Source: an uncultured Bacilli bacterium (GTDB lineage: Bacteria; Bacillota_I; Bacilli_A; RF39; UBA660). Taken from it: a DNA stretch of 33,121 nucleotides. Made by a program: the position numbers and the translations under genes. The DNA is taken from positions 1-33,121 of the forward strand of contig CALVIF010000005.1 of NCBI GenBank assembly GCA_944329395.1, written 5' to 3'. How positions within the stretch are numbered: the first letter of the stretch is position 1; each line of letters begins with the position of its first letter. The notes beneath the pieces were generated by a model that saw nothing but the letters and a program-made list of their open reading frames with translations, did no database searches and was not told the DNA's origin. Shown here in pieces: positions 10,198-18,937 of the stretch.

Positions 10198-10884
10198 TTA
10201 GTATTTTTTTATTTTTTTCTTAATACTAGTTTTTTTTTGTTGTTGGTTTAAACTTTCAGTATAAGTTTTATTTATCTCTTCATTAATTTGTTGTTCTATA
10301 ATATTTGTTTGTTCTATAAGTGAAACTGGTTCATTCATAGATATAGATGGAGAGGTAATAGCTAAATTTTTTTCTTTTATATCTAATAATTTTTTTTCGT
10401 AGTTATCTTTTGCTTTTTTTGATATTGCAATTTCACTAGTAGTTTTATTAAGTTTTTTTTTATATATTGTTTTTGTTATACCATAATAAATTGAAGCTAT
10501 ACCACAAATCGCTGTTCCATAAACTAGCCCTCTAGTACCATTAAATATAGCATAAGTAAGGAAATCGCTTGGAGAAGTTACTCCACCATAAATAAACATT
10601 CCACTTGAAATCAGCAATAGTAAAATTGGTTGTAATTTCAACATCTGCTTGGTCCAAAATATGATATATTTTTGGTAATGTAAATCTTTTTTCAATTTTT
10701 CTAATTTATTATCAATGATTTCAATTTTATTTTCTGTAAGTAAAATTTCTTGCGGATTATTATTATATTCTCTTTTCGAAATATGACCACTTTCATCGGT
10801 TACTGCAATATTATTATCAGATAAAATTATAAATTCTTTATTCATACTAAGTATCCTCATTGTTTGTATTAAATATTTTAACAT
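10198..10884 (-). CDS. Hypothetical membrane protein, two TM segments and coiled coils
   Basis: Not recognised. 228 residues: a soluble N-terminal part (residues about 1-45), a predicted coiled coil (ENKIEIIDNKLEKLKKDL), two membrane helices close together (QPILLLLISSGMFIYGGV, about 87-104; GLVYGTAICGIASIYYGI, about 118-135) and a long charged helical tail ending KKKIKKY. A helical hairpin in the membrane with both ends in the cytoplasm is plausible. Start at 10884 is supported by AAGGAAG 7 nt upstream on the minus strand. It lies in the island between leader remnants L3 and L4 and is reversed relative to them, so probably cargo. Confidence 0.7.
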   Translation of the reverse strand: MLKYLIQTMRILSMNKEFIILSDNNIAVTDESGHISKREYNNNPQEILLTENKIEIIDNKLEKLKKDLHYQKYIIFWTKQMLKLQPILLLLISSGMFIYGGVTSPSDFLTYAIFNGTRGLVYGTAICGIASIYYGITKTIYKKKLNKTTSEIAISKKAKDNYEKKLLDIKEKNLAITSPSISMNEPVSLIEQTNIIEQQINEEINKTYTESLNQQQKKTSIKKKIKKY

Positions 10885-10975
10885 AAAATTCTTCCTTTTT
10901 ATATTTTTTTATCCATCTTATTAAAAAATGTATATTGGGTGCAAAAATTAACTTTTATGGAAATTTCCAAACGTG

Positions 10976-11070
10976 TCTAATTTAGAAATTAGATTGATTG
11001 GAAACTTGAAGTTTTTATTTGAAAGTAATAAATTACTAACAAAAATGCGAGGTTTTTGTTATTTAAAAAA
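10976..11070 (+). repeat. Decayed leader block, copy L4
   Basis: GATTGATTGGAAACTTGAA (about 10993-11010) matches GATTGATAGGAAACTCGAA of L1, and AGTAATAAATTACTAAC (11034-11050) matches 3638-3654. The terminator arm is mutated (ATGCGAGG in place of ATGTTAG), so it should no longer form. A TCTAATTT/AAATTAGA stem sits at 10976-10993. Confidence 0.6.
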
Positions 11071-11136
11071 ATATAAATATTGATTGGTATATGTATATTT
11101 AATAATGGAATTTTATATAAATAAAATTATGTTGTT

Positions 11137-11212
11137 TTTGTAAATAGTTAGTAGTTATTATTAGCTATTCCTAAATTGAAGTTTAACTGCACTAGGCGGT
11201 GCAGTTTTTTAT
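11137..11212 (+). repeat. Leader-like block, copy L5, with terminator
   Basis: ATAGTTAG.TAGTTATTATTAGCTATT (about 11147-11170, in pieces) resembles the first hairpin of L1. It is followed by a different, perfect 8-bp terminator AACTGCAC/GTGCAGTT (11185-11192 with 11199-11206) and six T. The similarity covers only the first hairpin. Confidence 0.45.
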
Positions 11213-11326
11213 ATAATAAAAAGAGACATATCTAGATGATGTGGCTCTTATATAATTATGAAAAGTTAATTTATCAAAATATAATTTAAATTAATGTTTA
11301 ATTTTAGTTAATCTTTTTTTATTGAA

Positions 11327-11650
11327 TTATTTTTTTAAAGTTCGAGGGTAGTTTCTTTTGGCATTATGCTTTAAGAATTCAGCATCTTTTTTGATTTCTG
11401 TTACAATTCTTTCTTTTGTCCAAATATTTTCTTCATTTAAATTGATGGTACCAGAAAAGTATAAATTTTTAATTGGGATTTCAAAACTTGATAATGTTAC
11501 TATAATAAATTTTTTCATTTCTTCTGCATCTTTTTCTCTAACATTGAAATCAAATCCTAAATATTCAGGTCCACCACAACGAATATCGACAGGATCATTA
11601 GTAACGCAATCAACACTTATTCGTGTACATTTTACTAGGTTACTATTCAT
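11327..11650 (-). CDS. Hypothetical protein, 107 aa
   Basis: Not recognised. Small soluble protein with a Gly/Pro-rich N-terminal half (DIRCGGPEYLGFDFNV), a central beta-prone stretch (IKNLYFSGTINL) and a basic end (HNAKRNYPRTLKK). The start has AAGGAGG upstream on the minus strand and a possible extended -10 (TGtTAAAAT, minus strand, 11678-11686). A frame on the opposite strand covers nearly the same bases but has no ribosome site. It is the last gene before the apparent chromosomal backbone and could belong to either side. Confidence 0.65.
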   Translation of the reverse strand: MNSNLVKCTRISVDCVTNDPVDIRCGGPEYLGFDFNVREKDAEEMKKFIIVTLSSFEIPIKNLYFSGTINLNEENIWTKERIVTEIKKDAEFLKHNAKRNYPRTLKK

Positions 11651-11709
11651 AAAATTAAAACCTCCTTTTTGGCCTTTATTTTAACATATTTTTTTAATTT
11701 GCAATAATT

Positions 11710-12420
11710 TTATTTATATGGTAGGTTATCACAGACATAGGAATATGTAGAATTATTTATTTTTAATATTTCTTCTTTTTTTTGTATTGTCCAAATATAA
11801 ATTGGATATTTAGTTAGATATTTTTGAAGATGTTTTCTTTTTATAATGTTTTTTGATATTGATAAAAAGTCTGGTTTACAATAGTTGATATTTAAAGTGG
11901 ATATTTTTAATATTTTAAATAATTTTTTATCTGTTTTGTTACTTATTAAAAGACCTATTTTATATTTTGATTTTTTCTTTTTTAATAGTTTAATAATTTT
12001 TGTATTAAATGTTTGAATTATAACATTTCCTTGATAACTAGAAAGTTGTTTTAATAAGACTTTTATTAATTTTTGTTCATTGTGATGTGCTTTTATTTCA
12101 ATTATTATTGGAACTTTTTTGTTTATTAGTTTTAGTGCTTCTTCTAAAGTTGGTAATTGTTCATTTGTATTTAAAATATTTAATTTTTTTAATTCTTCAA
12201 CAGTCATTTTTTTAATATTTAAATTGCTATTTGTTAAGCGTTTTAGATTATAATCATGAAATATAATTAAATTATTATCTTTAGTTAGATGAATATCAAA
12301 TTCAATTGGTAATTTATTTTTTATAGCTTGTTTAAAAGCCTTTAGAGAATTTTCTGGAATTATTATATTATCATATATACCTCTATGGGCGATTAAGTTT
12401 TTTTGATATTTTTCTAACAT
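11710..12420 (-). CDS. Glycerophosphodiester phosphodiesterase (GDPD/UgpQ type)
   Basis: Hydrolyses glycerophosphodiesters to glycerol 3-phosphate and an alcohol, recycling lipid head groups. Family motifs are in order: AHRG (about residues 11-14), PENS (23-26), EFDIHLTKDN (40-49), HDYNLKRLTN (55-64) and the metal-binding EIKAH (about 108-112). At 236 aa it matches cytoplasmic UgpQ-like enzymes, with no signal peptide. The end keeps WTIQKKEEI and VCDNLP, equivalent to the family's WTVN...iDGIiTD.P. Lysine content is high. A minus-strand -10 TATAAT (12440-12445) and AAGAGGTG precede the start. First recognisable housekeeping gene to the right of the island. Confidence 0.9.
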   Translation of the reverse strand: MLEKYQKNLIAHRGIYDNIIIPENSLKAFKQAIKNKLPIEFDIHLTKDNNLIIFHDYNLKRLTNSNLNIKKMTVEELKKLNILNTNEQLPTLEEALKLINKKVPIIIEIKAHHNEQKLIKVLLKQLSSYQGNVIIQTFNTKIIKLLKKKKSKYKIGLLISNKTDKKLFKILKISTLNINYCKPDFLSISKNIIKRKHLQKYLTKYPIYIWTIQKKEEILKINNSTYSYVCDNLPYK

Positions 12421-12439
12421 ATTACACCTCTTTTTATTT

Positions 12440-12505
12440 ATTATACTATTATTTTATTATGAGTAGAATATTTAGACTTTTAATTTTTTTTATTTATGAT
12501 ATAAT
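12440..12505. promoter_or_regulatory. Divergent promoter pair
   Basis: Minus strand: TATAAT at 12440-12445 for the phosphodiesterase gene. Plus strand: extended -10 TGaTATAAT at 12497-12505 for gene 12532. Neither has a convincing -35. Confidence 0.5.
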
Positions 12506-12531
12506 ATTTAATAATTTTTGGGGGGATTGTG

Positions 12532-13386
12532 ATGGGAGTAAATGTTGTTCATTATGTAGAAAAATTTTATAATGCTCATAGTTCTAATGTAAATTATAAT
12601 TACAAAATTTGTATGGTTGATAGTAGAGATCCGCTTAATATTGAAGAAGAGAAAGATTTGGTTGGATTTAGATTTTTTGATGTTTTTAATGATTGTGCTT
12701 CAGCAAATTTGGAAGAGTTATTTGTAAATTATAGTGGGATGTATTATTTTGGTGAACGAGTAACTTATAAAAAGATAAGATGTTGTTTTGATGATGATTT
12801 TGTTAGAAGTTTGCAATTTGATTATTTGTATAGTCATGATCTTGAAGAAGCAATTTTTTGCGATAAATCTGGTAAAATTATTTCAGATATTGGTAGTGAT
12901 GATATAACGATAGAGGAAGAAAAGGCTAGAAGATGTGAGGAGTGTAGTGATAATATTTTTATTAATCAAAGTCAGTTTTTATCTGGAATATGTAATGTGA
13001 TAGAAGAGAAAGGTAATTATGCATTTGTTGTTGCTTCTGAGAGTATGTTTCCGATTTCAGATGTTATAACTGGAACAGAAGTTGATAATTTGAAAGGTGT
13101 TATTAGAAATTATGATTTGTATGTTAATAATTATTTTATAGGACGTACATTTGGAATTATTAATAGTAAACATCTTGGAGCAATTGAAAAAGACTCTTAT
13201 GTTAGATTGAGTGATGCTTTATCATTTGTTAGAACATTATATGGAGAGTTTTCTTATTTAGAGGTAAAAGTCGAATCTTTGATGAGCATTTTATGGGATA
13301 ATCAAAATGTTGATTTATGTGATGTATTAATTGGAAAGAGTAAAACTATAGAAAAAAGTAAATGTTTATTAGCGTATTTTAAGTGA
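12532..13386 (+). CDS. Hypothetical protein, 284 aa
   Basis: Not recognised. Acidic soluble protein without signal peptide or membrane helices. A short Cys motif (RRCEECSDN, about residue 133-141) is the only candidate metal site, with further cysteines scattered (CCFDDD, FCDKSG). The ATG at 12532 is preferred over the GTG at 12529 because GGGGGG (12520-12525) is 6 nt from the ATG but only 3 nt from the GTG. Transcribed alone from an extended -10 promoter at 12497-12505. Its G/T-rich coding strand matches the backbone rather than the island. A lineage-specific gene is likely. Confidence 0.75.
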   Translation: MGVNVVHYVEKFYNAHSSNVNYNYKICMVDSRDPLNIEEEKDLVGFRFFDVFNDCASANLEELFVNYSGMYYFGERVTYKKIRCCFDDDFVRSLQFDYLYSHDLEEAIFCDKSGKIISDIGSDDITIEEEKARRCEECSDNIFINQSQFLSGICNVIEEKGNYAFVVASESMFPISDVITGTEVDNLKGVIRNYDLYVNNYFIGRTFGIINSKHLGAIEKDSYVRLSDALSFVRTLYGEFSYLEVKVESLMSILWDNQNVDLCDVLIGKSKTIEKSKCLLAYFK

Positions 13387-13390
13387 TAAA

Positions 13391-13420
13391 TTGTGTATTT
13401 ATTACTTTTTTTGTGATAAA
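13391..13420 (+). promoter_or_regulatory. Possible promoter of the ABC transporter operon
   Basis: TTGTGT (13391-13396) and GATAAA (13415-13420) with an 18-nt spacer, 60 nt before the ATPase start. A moderate match only. Confidence 0.35.
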
Positions 13421-13480
13421 ATGTTCTTGTAATGTAGTATGTGGGTATATAAATTTATTAGGAAAGGTTAGGCTTAGGGT

Positions 13481-14179
13481 ATGGCTTTTATTGAATTTAA
13501 AAATGTTGGTAAGGAATATATTGGTGAAATTAAAGTTAGGGCTGTTAGTGATTGTTCTTTTGAAATAGAAAAAGGTGAATTTGTAGTTATTCTTGGACAA
13601 AGTGGGGCAGGAAAGACAACAATTTTAAATATGCTTGGTGGGATGGACTGTCCTACTGAGGGAGAAATTATAGTAGATAATGTGGCGATTAATGAATTTA
13701 ATAATAAAAAATTAACTGAATATCGTAGACATGATATTGGCTTTGTTTTTCAATTTTATAACTTGATTCCTAATTTAACAGCTTTAGAAAATGTAGAACT
13801 TGCTTGTCAGTTATGTAAAGATGCATTTGAACCAGAAAAGATTTTATCTTTGGTTAATCTTCATGATAGAATGAAAAATTTCCCTTCGCAATTATCTGGA
13901 GGAGAACAACAGAGGGTTGCTATTGCGAGGGCAATTGCTAAAAATCCAAAAATATTGTTGTGTGATGAGCCTACTGGAGCACTTGATTCTGATACAGGAC
14001 AAAAGATTATTGATTTATTATTAAAAAATTGTAAAAAAATGCATATGACAACAGTTTTAATTACTCATAATTCTGTTATTGCAGATGTTGCAGATAAAGT
14101 TATAACTATTAAAAATGGAACAGTTGAAAATATCAAGATTAACACTAATCCTAAAAAGGTTGAAGAGATTGAGTGGTGA
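13481..14179 (+). CDS. ABC transporter ATP-binding protein (MacB/LolD-like)
   Basis: ATPase subunit that drives an FtsX-type permease encoded 4 nt downstream. All nucleotide-binding motifs are present: Walker A GQSGAGKT (residues 39-46), Q-loop in FVFQFYNL, signature [14 protein letters not shown] (about 137-150), Walker [13 protein letters not shown] and the switch histidine in LITHN. At 232 aa it is the usual size of a MacB/LolD/SalX-type ATPase. The C-terminal VEEIEW tail is common among Firmicutes ATPases paired with large two-domain permeases. Such pairs often export peptides or lipids or handle antimicrobial peptides; no histidine kinase neighbour points to a bacitracin-type system. Ends in TGA, evidence that TGA is a stop here. 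Confidence 0.95.
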   Translation: MAFIEFKNVGKEYIGEIKVRAVSDCSFEIEKGEFVVILGQSGAGKTTILNMLGGMDCPTEGEIIVDNVAINEFNNKKLTEYRRHDIGFVFQFYNLIPNLTALENVELACQLCKDAFEPEKILSLVNLHDRMKNFPSQLSGGEQQRVAIARAIAKNPKILLCDEPTGALDSDTGQKIIDLLLKNCKKMHMTTVLITHNSVIADVADKVITIKNGTVENIKINTNPKKVEEIEW

Positions 14180-14183
14180 TAAG

Positions 14184-16598
14184 ATGCTTTTAAAAAATTC
14201 TTTGAAAAAAATAAAAAAATCTTTTGGACGATATTTATCACTTTTGACAATAATTTTTATTGGTGTTTTCTTTTATTCTGGTATTGTTGAAAGTGTTCCT
14301 AATATAAAAAATGTTCAATCTAATTATTATGACGATACTAATTTAATGGATATAAAACTTATTAGTACACTGGGTTTTAATGATGCTGATATTGATAGTA
14401 TTTTAAAAGTTGATGGTGTTTTAAATGTTGTTGGTTCTTATTCTAAAGATGTGTTAGTTAATAATGATGTAGTTAGGGTTCATGCAATTGAAGAAAATAT
14501 TAATAAGTCTTATTTAATTGATGGAAGAATGCCTGATAATAATTATGAATGTTTAGCTGATGCTGATTTTTATGATATTGGTGATATTATTGAAATTGAT
14601 AGTAGATATACTGATAATTTTGAAAGTTCATCGTATAAAGTAGTTGGAACAATTTATTCTCCAATATATACTAGTGATGATTATGGTAGTAGTGATATTG
14701 GTAATGGTAAATTACATTCTTATATTTATATACCTAAAGATAGTTTTAAAATTGATTATTATACTGAAGCTTTTGTTAATATAAAAAAAGATAGTGATGA
14801 TTTACCGTATTCTGATTCTTACAATAAAAAAGTTGATAATGTTATAGATAAAATTGAAGGTATTAAACAGTCTTGCCTTGATGAGAGAATTATGGAAATT
14901 GTTCATAATAGTTATGGAATGGTAAGTAAGGAAAGTTTTAGCGAGGCTGATTGGTTTTTTTTAACAAGGGATGATGTAGTTTCTTCTTATGCAATTTTAG
15001 AGGATCAGTATGGTCAAGTAACAGTTATTGCTAATGTTATTCCAATATTTTTTATTTTAATAGTTATATTGATGACAACTAATACTATGGCTAGAATGAT
15101 TATTGAAGAACGTGGTGAAATGGGAACTTTTATTTCACTAGGATATTCTAAATTTAAGATTGTTAGTAATTATTTAATGTATGTATTGAGTGCTACATTG
15201 ATTGGTTCAATTTTGGGATTTTTTACAGGGACGATTTTTTTACCGCGTCTTGTATATAATTGTTTTCCAATAAATTTCCCACCAATTACATATAATTTTA
15301 GGATGCATTTATTTTTAATTTGTGTTGTAGTATCTTGCTTAGTTATGAGTGGTGTTACAATAGTTTTATGTTTAAAGGAATTGCAGCAAAAACCAGCATA
15401 TTTACTTAGACCTGTTGCACCTAAAAAGGGTAAAACAATATTTTTAGAAAGTTTTAATTTTATTTGGAAGAGGTTATCTTTTTCATCTAAGATTACATTT
15501 AGAAATATTTTTCGTTATAAGCAAAGAGCTCTTATGACATTGGTTGGAACCGCTGGATGTACTTTTTTAATAATGATTGGCTTTGGATTACGAGATAGTA
15601 TTAATACTGTTGGAACAGTGCAGTATAGTGAGTTATTTAGATATGATAATTTAATTGTTTTAAATAATAATGTTAAATCTATTACTGATTTAAAAGATTG
15701 TTTTGATGGTTTAGTAACTGATGAATTATTACTTAATCAATCATCAGTTAAGGCTGTTGATGATGATAATAGTTTAGATGTGTATATGTTGACTCCTGAG
15801 ACAACGGGTAGTTTATTTAAGGATTATTTTCAATTAAGAGATAGTGATAATTTAAATGAGATATCATTGATGGATGATGGGGTTATTATTACACCAAAAT
15901 TGCAAGAGAGATTTAATGTTAACGTTGGAGATTATTTAACAGTTGAATCATTGGATAAGAAAAAATATAAATTAAAAGTTAGTGCAGTTGCAGAAAATTA
16001 TGTGTCTAATTATATTTATATGAGTAAGGATTTGTATGGAAGGACGTTTGGAGAAGATATTTCATATAATGTAGTAGTGTCTAAAAACATTACTAATAAG
16101 GATAAAATAGCAACAGAGTTATTAAAAGATTCACAAATTTTAACAGTTAATTTTTCTGATGATTTATTAGAAACTGCTGATAATATGGTAAAGGGTTTAA
16201 ATGAAATAGTTATTTTATTGGTTATTATCTCTTCATTATTATCGTTTACCGTTTTATATAACTTAACTAGTATAAATATAAGTGAACGAACTAGGGAAAT
16301 AGCGACTTTAAAAGTTTTAGGTTTTAGAGAGCTTGAATCTAATGCGTATATTTATCGTGAAACATTAATAACTGTTATTATTGGGATAGGTGTAGGTTTA
16401 TTAATTACGCCTCCATTACATAGTGTGGTAATGTCTTTATTAGAAGTTGATGTTATGACTTTTTTTAAAAAAATTAATCTACAAAGTTATTTTTTAGGAG
16501 GAATTTTAAATTTTGTTTTTGCACTTATTATGCAAGTTATTACTTTTTTTAAATTAAAAAAGATTAATATGATTGAGTCTTTAAAATCAGTTGAATAA
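14184..16598 (+). CDS. FtsX-like ABC transporter permease
   Basis: Membrane subunit partnering the ATPase at 13481. Start moved to ATG 14184 (MLLKNSLKKIKKSFGRYLS): GGTGAT ends 3 nt upstream and the ATPase stops at 14179, whereas a longer frame from 14115 would overlap the ATPase by 65 nt. 804 residues: an N-terminal membrane helix, a large extracytoplasmic domain (about 40-290), and a first FtsX domain with three helices around the TNTMARMIIEERGEMGTF loop. A fourth-region helix follows near KITFRNIFRYKQRALMT, then a second extracytoplasmic part, and a C-terminal FtsX domain (ISERTREIATLKVLGF). This is the layout of large macrolide/lipid-exporter-type permeases. Substrate unknown. Confidence 0.92.
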   Translation: MLLKNSLKKIKKSFGRYLSLLTIIFIGVFFYSGIVESVPNIKNVQSNYYDDTNLMDIKLISTLGFNDADIDSILKVDGVLNVVGSYSKDVLVNNDVVRVHAIEENINKSYLIDGRMPDNNYECLADADFYDIGDIIEIDSRYTDNFESSSYKVVGTIYSPIYTSDDYGSSDIGNGKLHSYIYIPKDSFKIDYYTEAFVNIKKDSDDLPYSDSYNKKVDNVIDKIEGIKQSCLDERIMEIVHNSYGMVSKESFSEADWFFLTRDDVVSSYAILEDQYGQVTVIANVIPIFFILIVILMTTNTMARMIIEERGEMGTFISLGYSKFKIVSNYLMYVLSATLIGSILGFFTGTIFLPRLVYNCFPINFPPITYNFRMHLFLICVVVSCLVMSGVTIVLCLKELQQKPAYLLRPVAPKKGKTIFLESFNFIWKRLSFSSKITFRNIFRYKQRALMTLVGTAGCTFLIMIGFGLRDSINTVGTVQYSELFRYDNLIVLNNNVKSITDLKDCFDGLVTDELLLNQSSVKAVDDDNSLDVYMLTPETTGSLFKDYFQLRDSDNLNEISLMDDGVIITPKLQERFNVNVGDYLTVESLDKKKYKLKVSAVAENYVSNYIYMSKDLYGRTFGEDISYNVVVSKNITNKDKIATELLKDSQILTVNFSDDLLETADNMVKGLNEIVILLVIISSLLSFTVLYNLTSINISERTREIATLKVLGFRELESNAYIYRETLITVIIGIGVGLLITPPLHSVVMSLLEVDVMTFFKKINLQSYFLGGILNFVFALIMQVITFFKLKKINMIESLKSVE

Positions 16599-16699
16599 AT
16601 ATTATAAGTTATTAAAGTATTTATTTTAATGTGATATATAATTTTAATAAGTATTACGGTTAGTTTATATGATAAATTTATATTGATAGGTGATTTTAA

Positions 16700-17242
16700 A
16701 TGAATAAGAAAAAAAGAAAAATATATATTGTTTTAACGTATACTGGAACTGTTCTTTCTATGTTAATTAAAGGTTATACAAAAGCTGAATATAGTCATGT
16801 TTCGATTGCTTTAGATGAGAATTTAGAAGAGATGTATAGTTTTGGAAGACTTAATCCTTATAATCCATTTATTGGTGGATTTGTACATGAAGGAATTAAT
16901 GTCGGAACTTTTAAAAGATTTAAAAAAACGAAGGCGCTTATTTATTCGCTTGAACTTGATGAGAGAAGATATAAGAAGTTAAAACGTTTGATTAAGAAAA
17001 TGGCCAGAAAAAAGCAAATATACAAATTTAATATGATTGGTTTAGTGGCGTGTGGTTTTAATAAAAGAATTAGAAGAAAAAATTATTTTTACTGTGCTGA
17101 ATTTGTTAAATATTTATTAGATCAGGTTCATATAGATTCTAATCTTCCGGAAATAATTAAGCCTATGGATTTTAAAAATATGAGTGATTTAGAAATTGAA
17201 TATAATGGTATATTAAGAAACTATAGAATAACGAATAGTTAA
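16700..17242 (+). CDS. Permuted papain-like (YiiX/NlpC-P60 superfamily) hydrolase
   Basis: Probable cysteine amidase or peptidase of the circularly permuted NlpC/P60 group. The signature is a histidine in AEYSHVSIALD (about residues 29-39) ahead of a cysteine in YFYCAEFVKYLLD (about 132-144), the reverse of the usual Cys-before-His order. 180 residues, strongly basic, no signal peptide, so a cytoplasmic or membrane-surface location is likely. Ribosome site AGGTGAT 5 nt before ATG. It precedes the phosphoglycerol transferase by 19 nt and is probably cotranscribed, so a cell-envelope role is plausible. The substrate (peptide, lipid-linked amide) cannot be told from sequence. Confidence 0.72.
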   Translation: MNKKKRKIYIVLTYTGTVLSMLIKGYTKAEYSHVSIALDENLEEMYSFGRLNPYNPFIGGFVHEGINVGTFKRFKKTKALIYSLELDERRYKKLKRLIKKMARKKQIYKFNMIGLVACGFNKRIRRKNYFYCAEFVKYLLDQVHIDSNLPEIIKPMDFKNMSDLEIEYNGILRNYRITNS

Positions 17243-17261
17243 TGGTGGTGGAGGTGTTTTT

Positions 17262-18680
17262 TTGAAAAAAACATTCGAACTTTTATTTTGTTTTATATGT
17301 ATACATTTATGTATAGGGGCTTTATGGATAGGATATTATTTTGGTAAAGTTAATGGTGATGAAATGATATTTCATTTATTAGTTCCTTTATCTGGTGTAA
17401 ATAATGATACATTTATAAGTTATTTTTTGTTAGGTATTTTGCCTTCAATAATTATTTCAGTTTTATTTTATATTTTAATTAATAAGCTTTTTTTAAAAAA
17501 AAGAAAGATATTATTATTTTTATTGTTTATTATTTCTTTTTGCTTTTTTATTTTTAAATTAGATATTAATTCATATTTAGTAGATCAAGCTATTCAATCT
17601 AATTTTATTGAAGAAAATTATGTTAATCCTGCTTTAATAGAAATTGTTGCTCCTAATAAGAAAAGAAACTTAATATTTATATTTTTGGAATCATTTGAGA
17701 GTAGTTATTCTTCTGTTAAAAATGGTGGTATTATGAAGAAAAATTTGATTCCTAAGTTAACTAAAGTTGCTAAAGAAAATATTAGTTTTTCAAATGGAGA
17801 AAAATTAGGTGGAGCACTTTATATGACTGGTAGTTCTTGGACAGTTGCTTCTATGGTTGCACATACAAGTGGACTTCCTTTAAAAATAAATTTTAGTTCA
17901 AATGGTATTATAGATTTTAATAATTTTATGCCTAATGTTATTACCTTGGGTGATATATTGAAAGATAATGGTTATGATAATTATTTGATTGCTGGATCAG
18001 ATACAAATTATGGTTCAAGAAAAAATTATTTTGAGCAACATGGTGATTATAAAATTTATGATGTTAATAATGCTTTGGCTGATGGTGAAATTTCAGAAAA
18101 AATTTGGTGGGGATTTGATGATAATAAATTATTTGAACTTGCTAGGAAGCAATTATTAGAAATAGCAAAAAAAGATAGGCCATTTAATTATACTATGCTT
18201 ACTGTTGATACACATTTTGAAGATGGATATTTGAGTAATGATTGTGATTTGAAATTTAATGATCAATATTCTAATGTTATATATTGTTCTGATAAAAAAA
18301 TATATGAATTTTTAGAATGGTTACAAAAACAAGATTTTTATGATGATACAACTGTTGTTTTAGTTGGTGATCATAAGACTATGGATACTGATTTTTTTGA
18401 TAATATAAGTAGTAATTATATTAGGACTAATTATAATGTTTTTATTAATTCAGCTGTTGATACAGATAATCTATATAACCGGAAGTTTACTTCTTATGAT
18501 TTATTTCCGACAACTTTAGCAAGTATTGGATTTTCTTTAGAAGGTAATAGATTGGGGCTTGGTAGTAATTTATTTTCTGCTGAAGAAACTATTATCGAAA
18601 AGTATGGCTATGATTATGTTTTTAGAGAATTAAAAAGAAGATCAACTTTTTATAATAATAATTTTTTAGATTATAAATAA
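17262..18680 (+). CDS. OpgB/LtaS-like phosphoglycerol transferase
   Basis: Membrane enzyme of the alkaline phosphatase/sulfatase superfamily that moves phosphoglycerol from phosphatidylglycerol onto a glycan or lipid acceptor. Three N-terminal membrane helices (about residues 5-28, 52-72, 80-98) precede an extracellular sulfatase domain. The catalytic region shows LIFIFLESFESS (metal-ligand Glu), MTGSSWTVASMVAHTSGLPL resembling the OpgB/MdoB nucleophile region, DTHFEDGY, and GDHKTMD near the end (metal-ligand Asp-His). 472 aa, with fewer membrane helices than typical LtaS (five). TTG start at 17262 is supported by GGAGGTG at 17250-17256. OpgB-like rather than a true lipoteichoic acid synthase is my best call; the polymer is unknown. 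Confidence 0.85.
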   Translation: MKKTFELLFCFICIHLCIGALWIGYYFGKVNGDEMIFHLLVPLSGVNNDTFISYFLLGILPSIIISVLFYILINKLFLKKRKILLFLLFIISFCFFIFKLDINSYLVDQAIQSNFIEENYVNPALIEIVAPNKKRNLIFIFLESFESSYSSVKNGGIMKKNLIPKLTKVAKENISFSNGEKLGGALYMTGSSWTVASMVAHTSGLPLKINFSSNGIIDFNNFMPNVITLGDILKDNGYDNYLIAGSDTNYGSRKNYFEQHGDYKIYDVNNALADGEISEKIWWGFDDNKLFELARKQLLEIAKKDRPFNYTMLTVDTHFEDGYLSNDCDLKFNDQYSNVIYCSDKKIYEFLEWLQKQDFYDDTTVVLVGDHKTMDTDFFDNISSNYIRTNYNVFINSAVDTDNLYNRKFTSYDLFPTTLASIGFSLEGNRLGLGSNLFSAEETIIEKYGYDYVFRELKRRSTFYNNNFLDYK

Positions 18681-18789
18681 AATAGTTTTCAATATATTAA
18701 TTTATGAATATTATTTTTTTAATTAAGTATAATTAGAGTAAAGAACTATTTTGTTTATTGTAATTTTATTATAGTCGTGATATTATTGA

Positions 18790-18898
18790 TGTGGTACAAG
18801 GGAGTAGTTTACACTTAAATTAGTGTTTATATGGCGTCAATCGATATTTATATCCGCTATATAAGAATACTTTTAGTATTTTAACGAGACTTGAGAAC
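18790..18898 (+). promoter_or_regulatory. yybP-ykoY manganese riboswitch
   Basis: Conserved elements of the yybP-ykoY family are in order: AAGGGAGTAG (18798-18807), a hairpin ACACT/AGTGT, GGCGTCAATCG (about 18833-18843), ATCCGCTATA (about 18851-18861), hairpin AATACTTTTAGTATT (about 18866-18880), and TTAACGAGACTTG (about 18881-18893). P1 pairs CAAG near 18797 with CTTG at 18890-18893. From known family structures, Mn2+ binding joins the two conserved loops and stabilises P1. That P1 strand is also the first arm of the following terminator, so Mn2+ should switch the gene on. Comparison was with family sequences from memory. Confidence 0.9.
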
Positions 18899-18919
18899 AA
18901 TAGTTCTTAAGTTTTTTTT
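18889..18919 (+). terminator. Riboswitch expression-platform terminator
   Basis: Stem ACTTGAGAAC/GTTCTTAAGT (18889-18898 with 18903-18912, one G-U), AATA loop, then eight T. Its first arm overlaps the riboswitch P1 strand, so the two folds exclude each other. Confidence 0.85.
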
Positions 18920-18937
18920 GGGAGGAGAATTATATTT

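Noticed and set aside
11358-11684. 108-codon + strand frame opposite the gene at 11327-11650
   Set aside because: No ribosome binding site or promoter; the minus-strand frame has AAGGAGG and a plausible -10.
14115-14183. Longer N-terminus for the FtsX-like permease
   Set aside because: It would overlap the ATPase by 65 nt; ATG 14184 has a good ribosome site and gives a normal N-terminus.
18790-18919. T-box leader
   Set aside because: No T-box consensus; the GGGAGTAG, GGCGTCAATCG and AACGAGACTTG elements fit yybP-ykoY instead.
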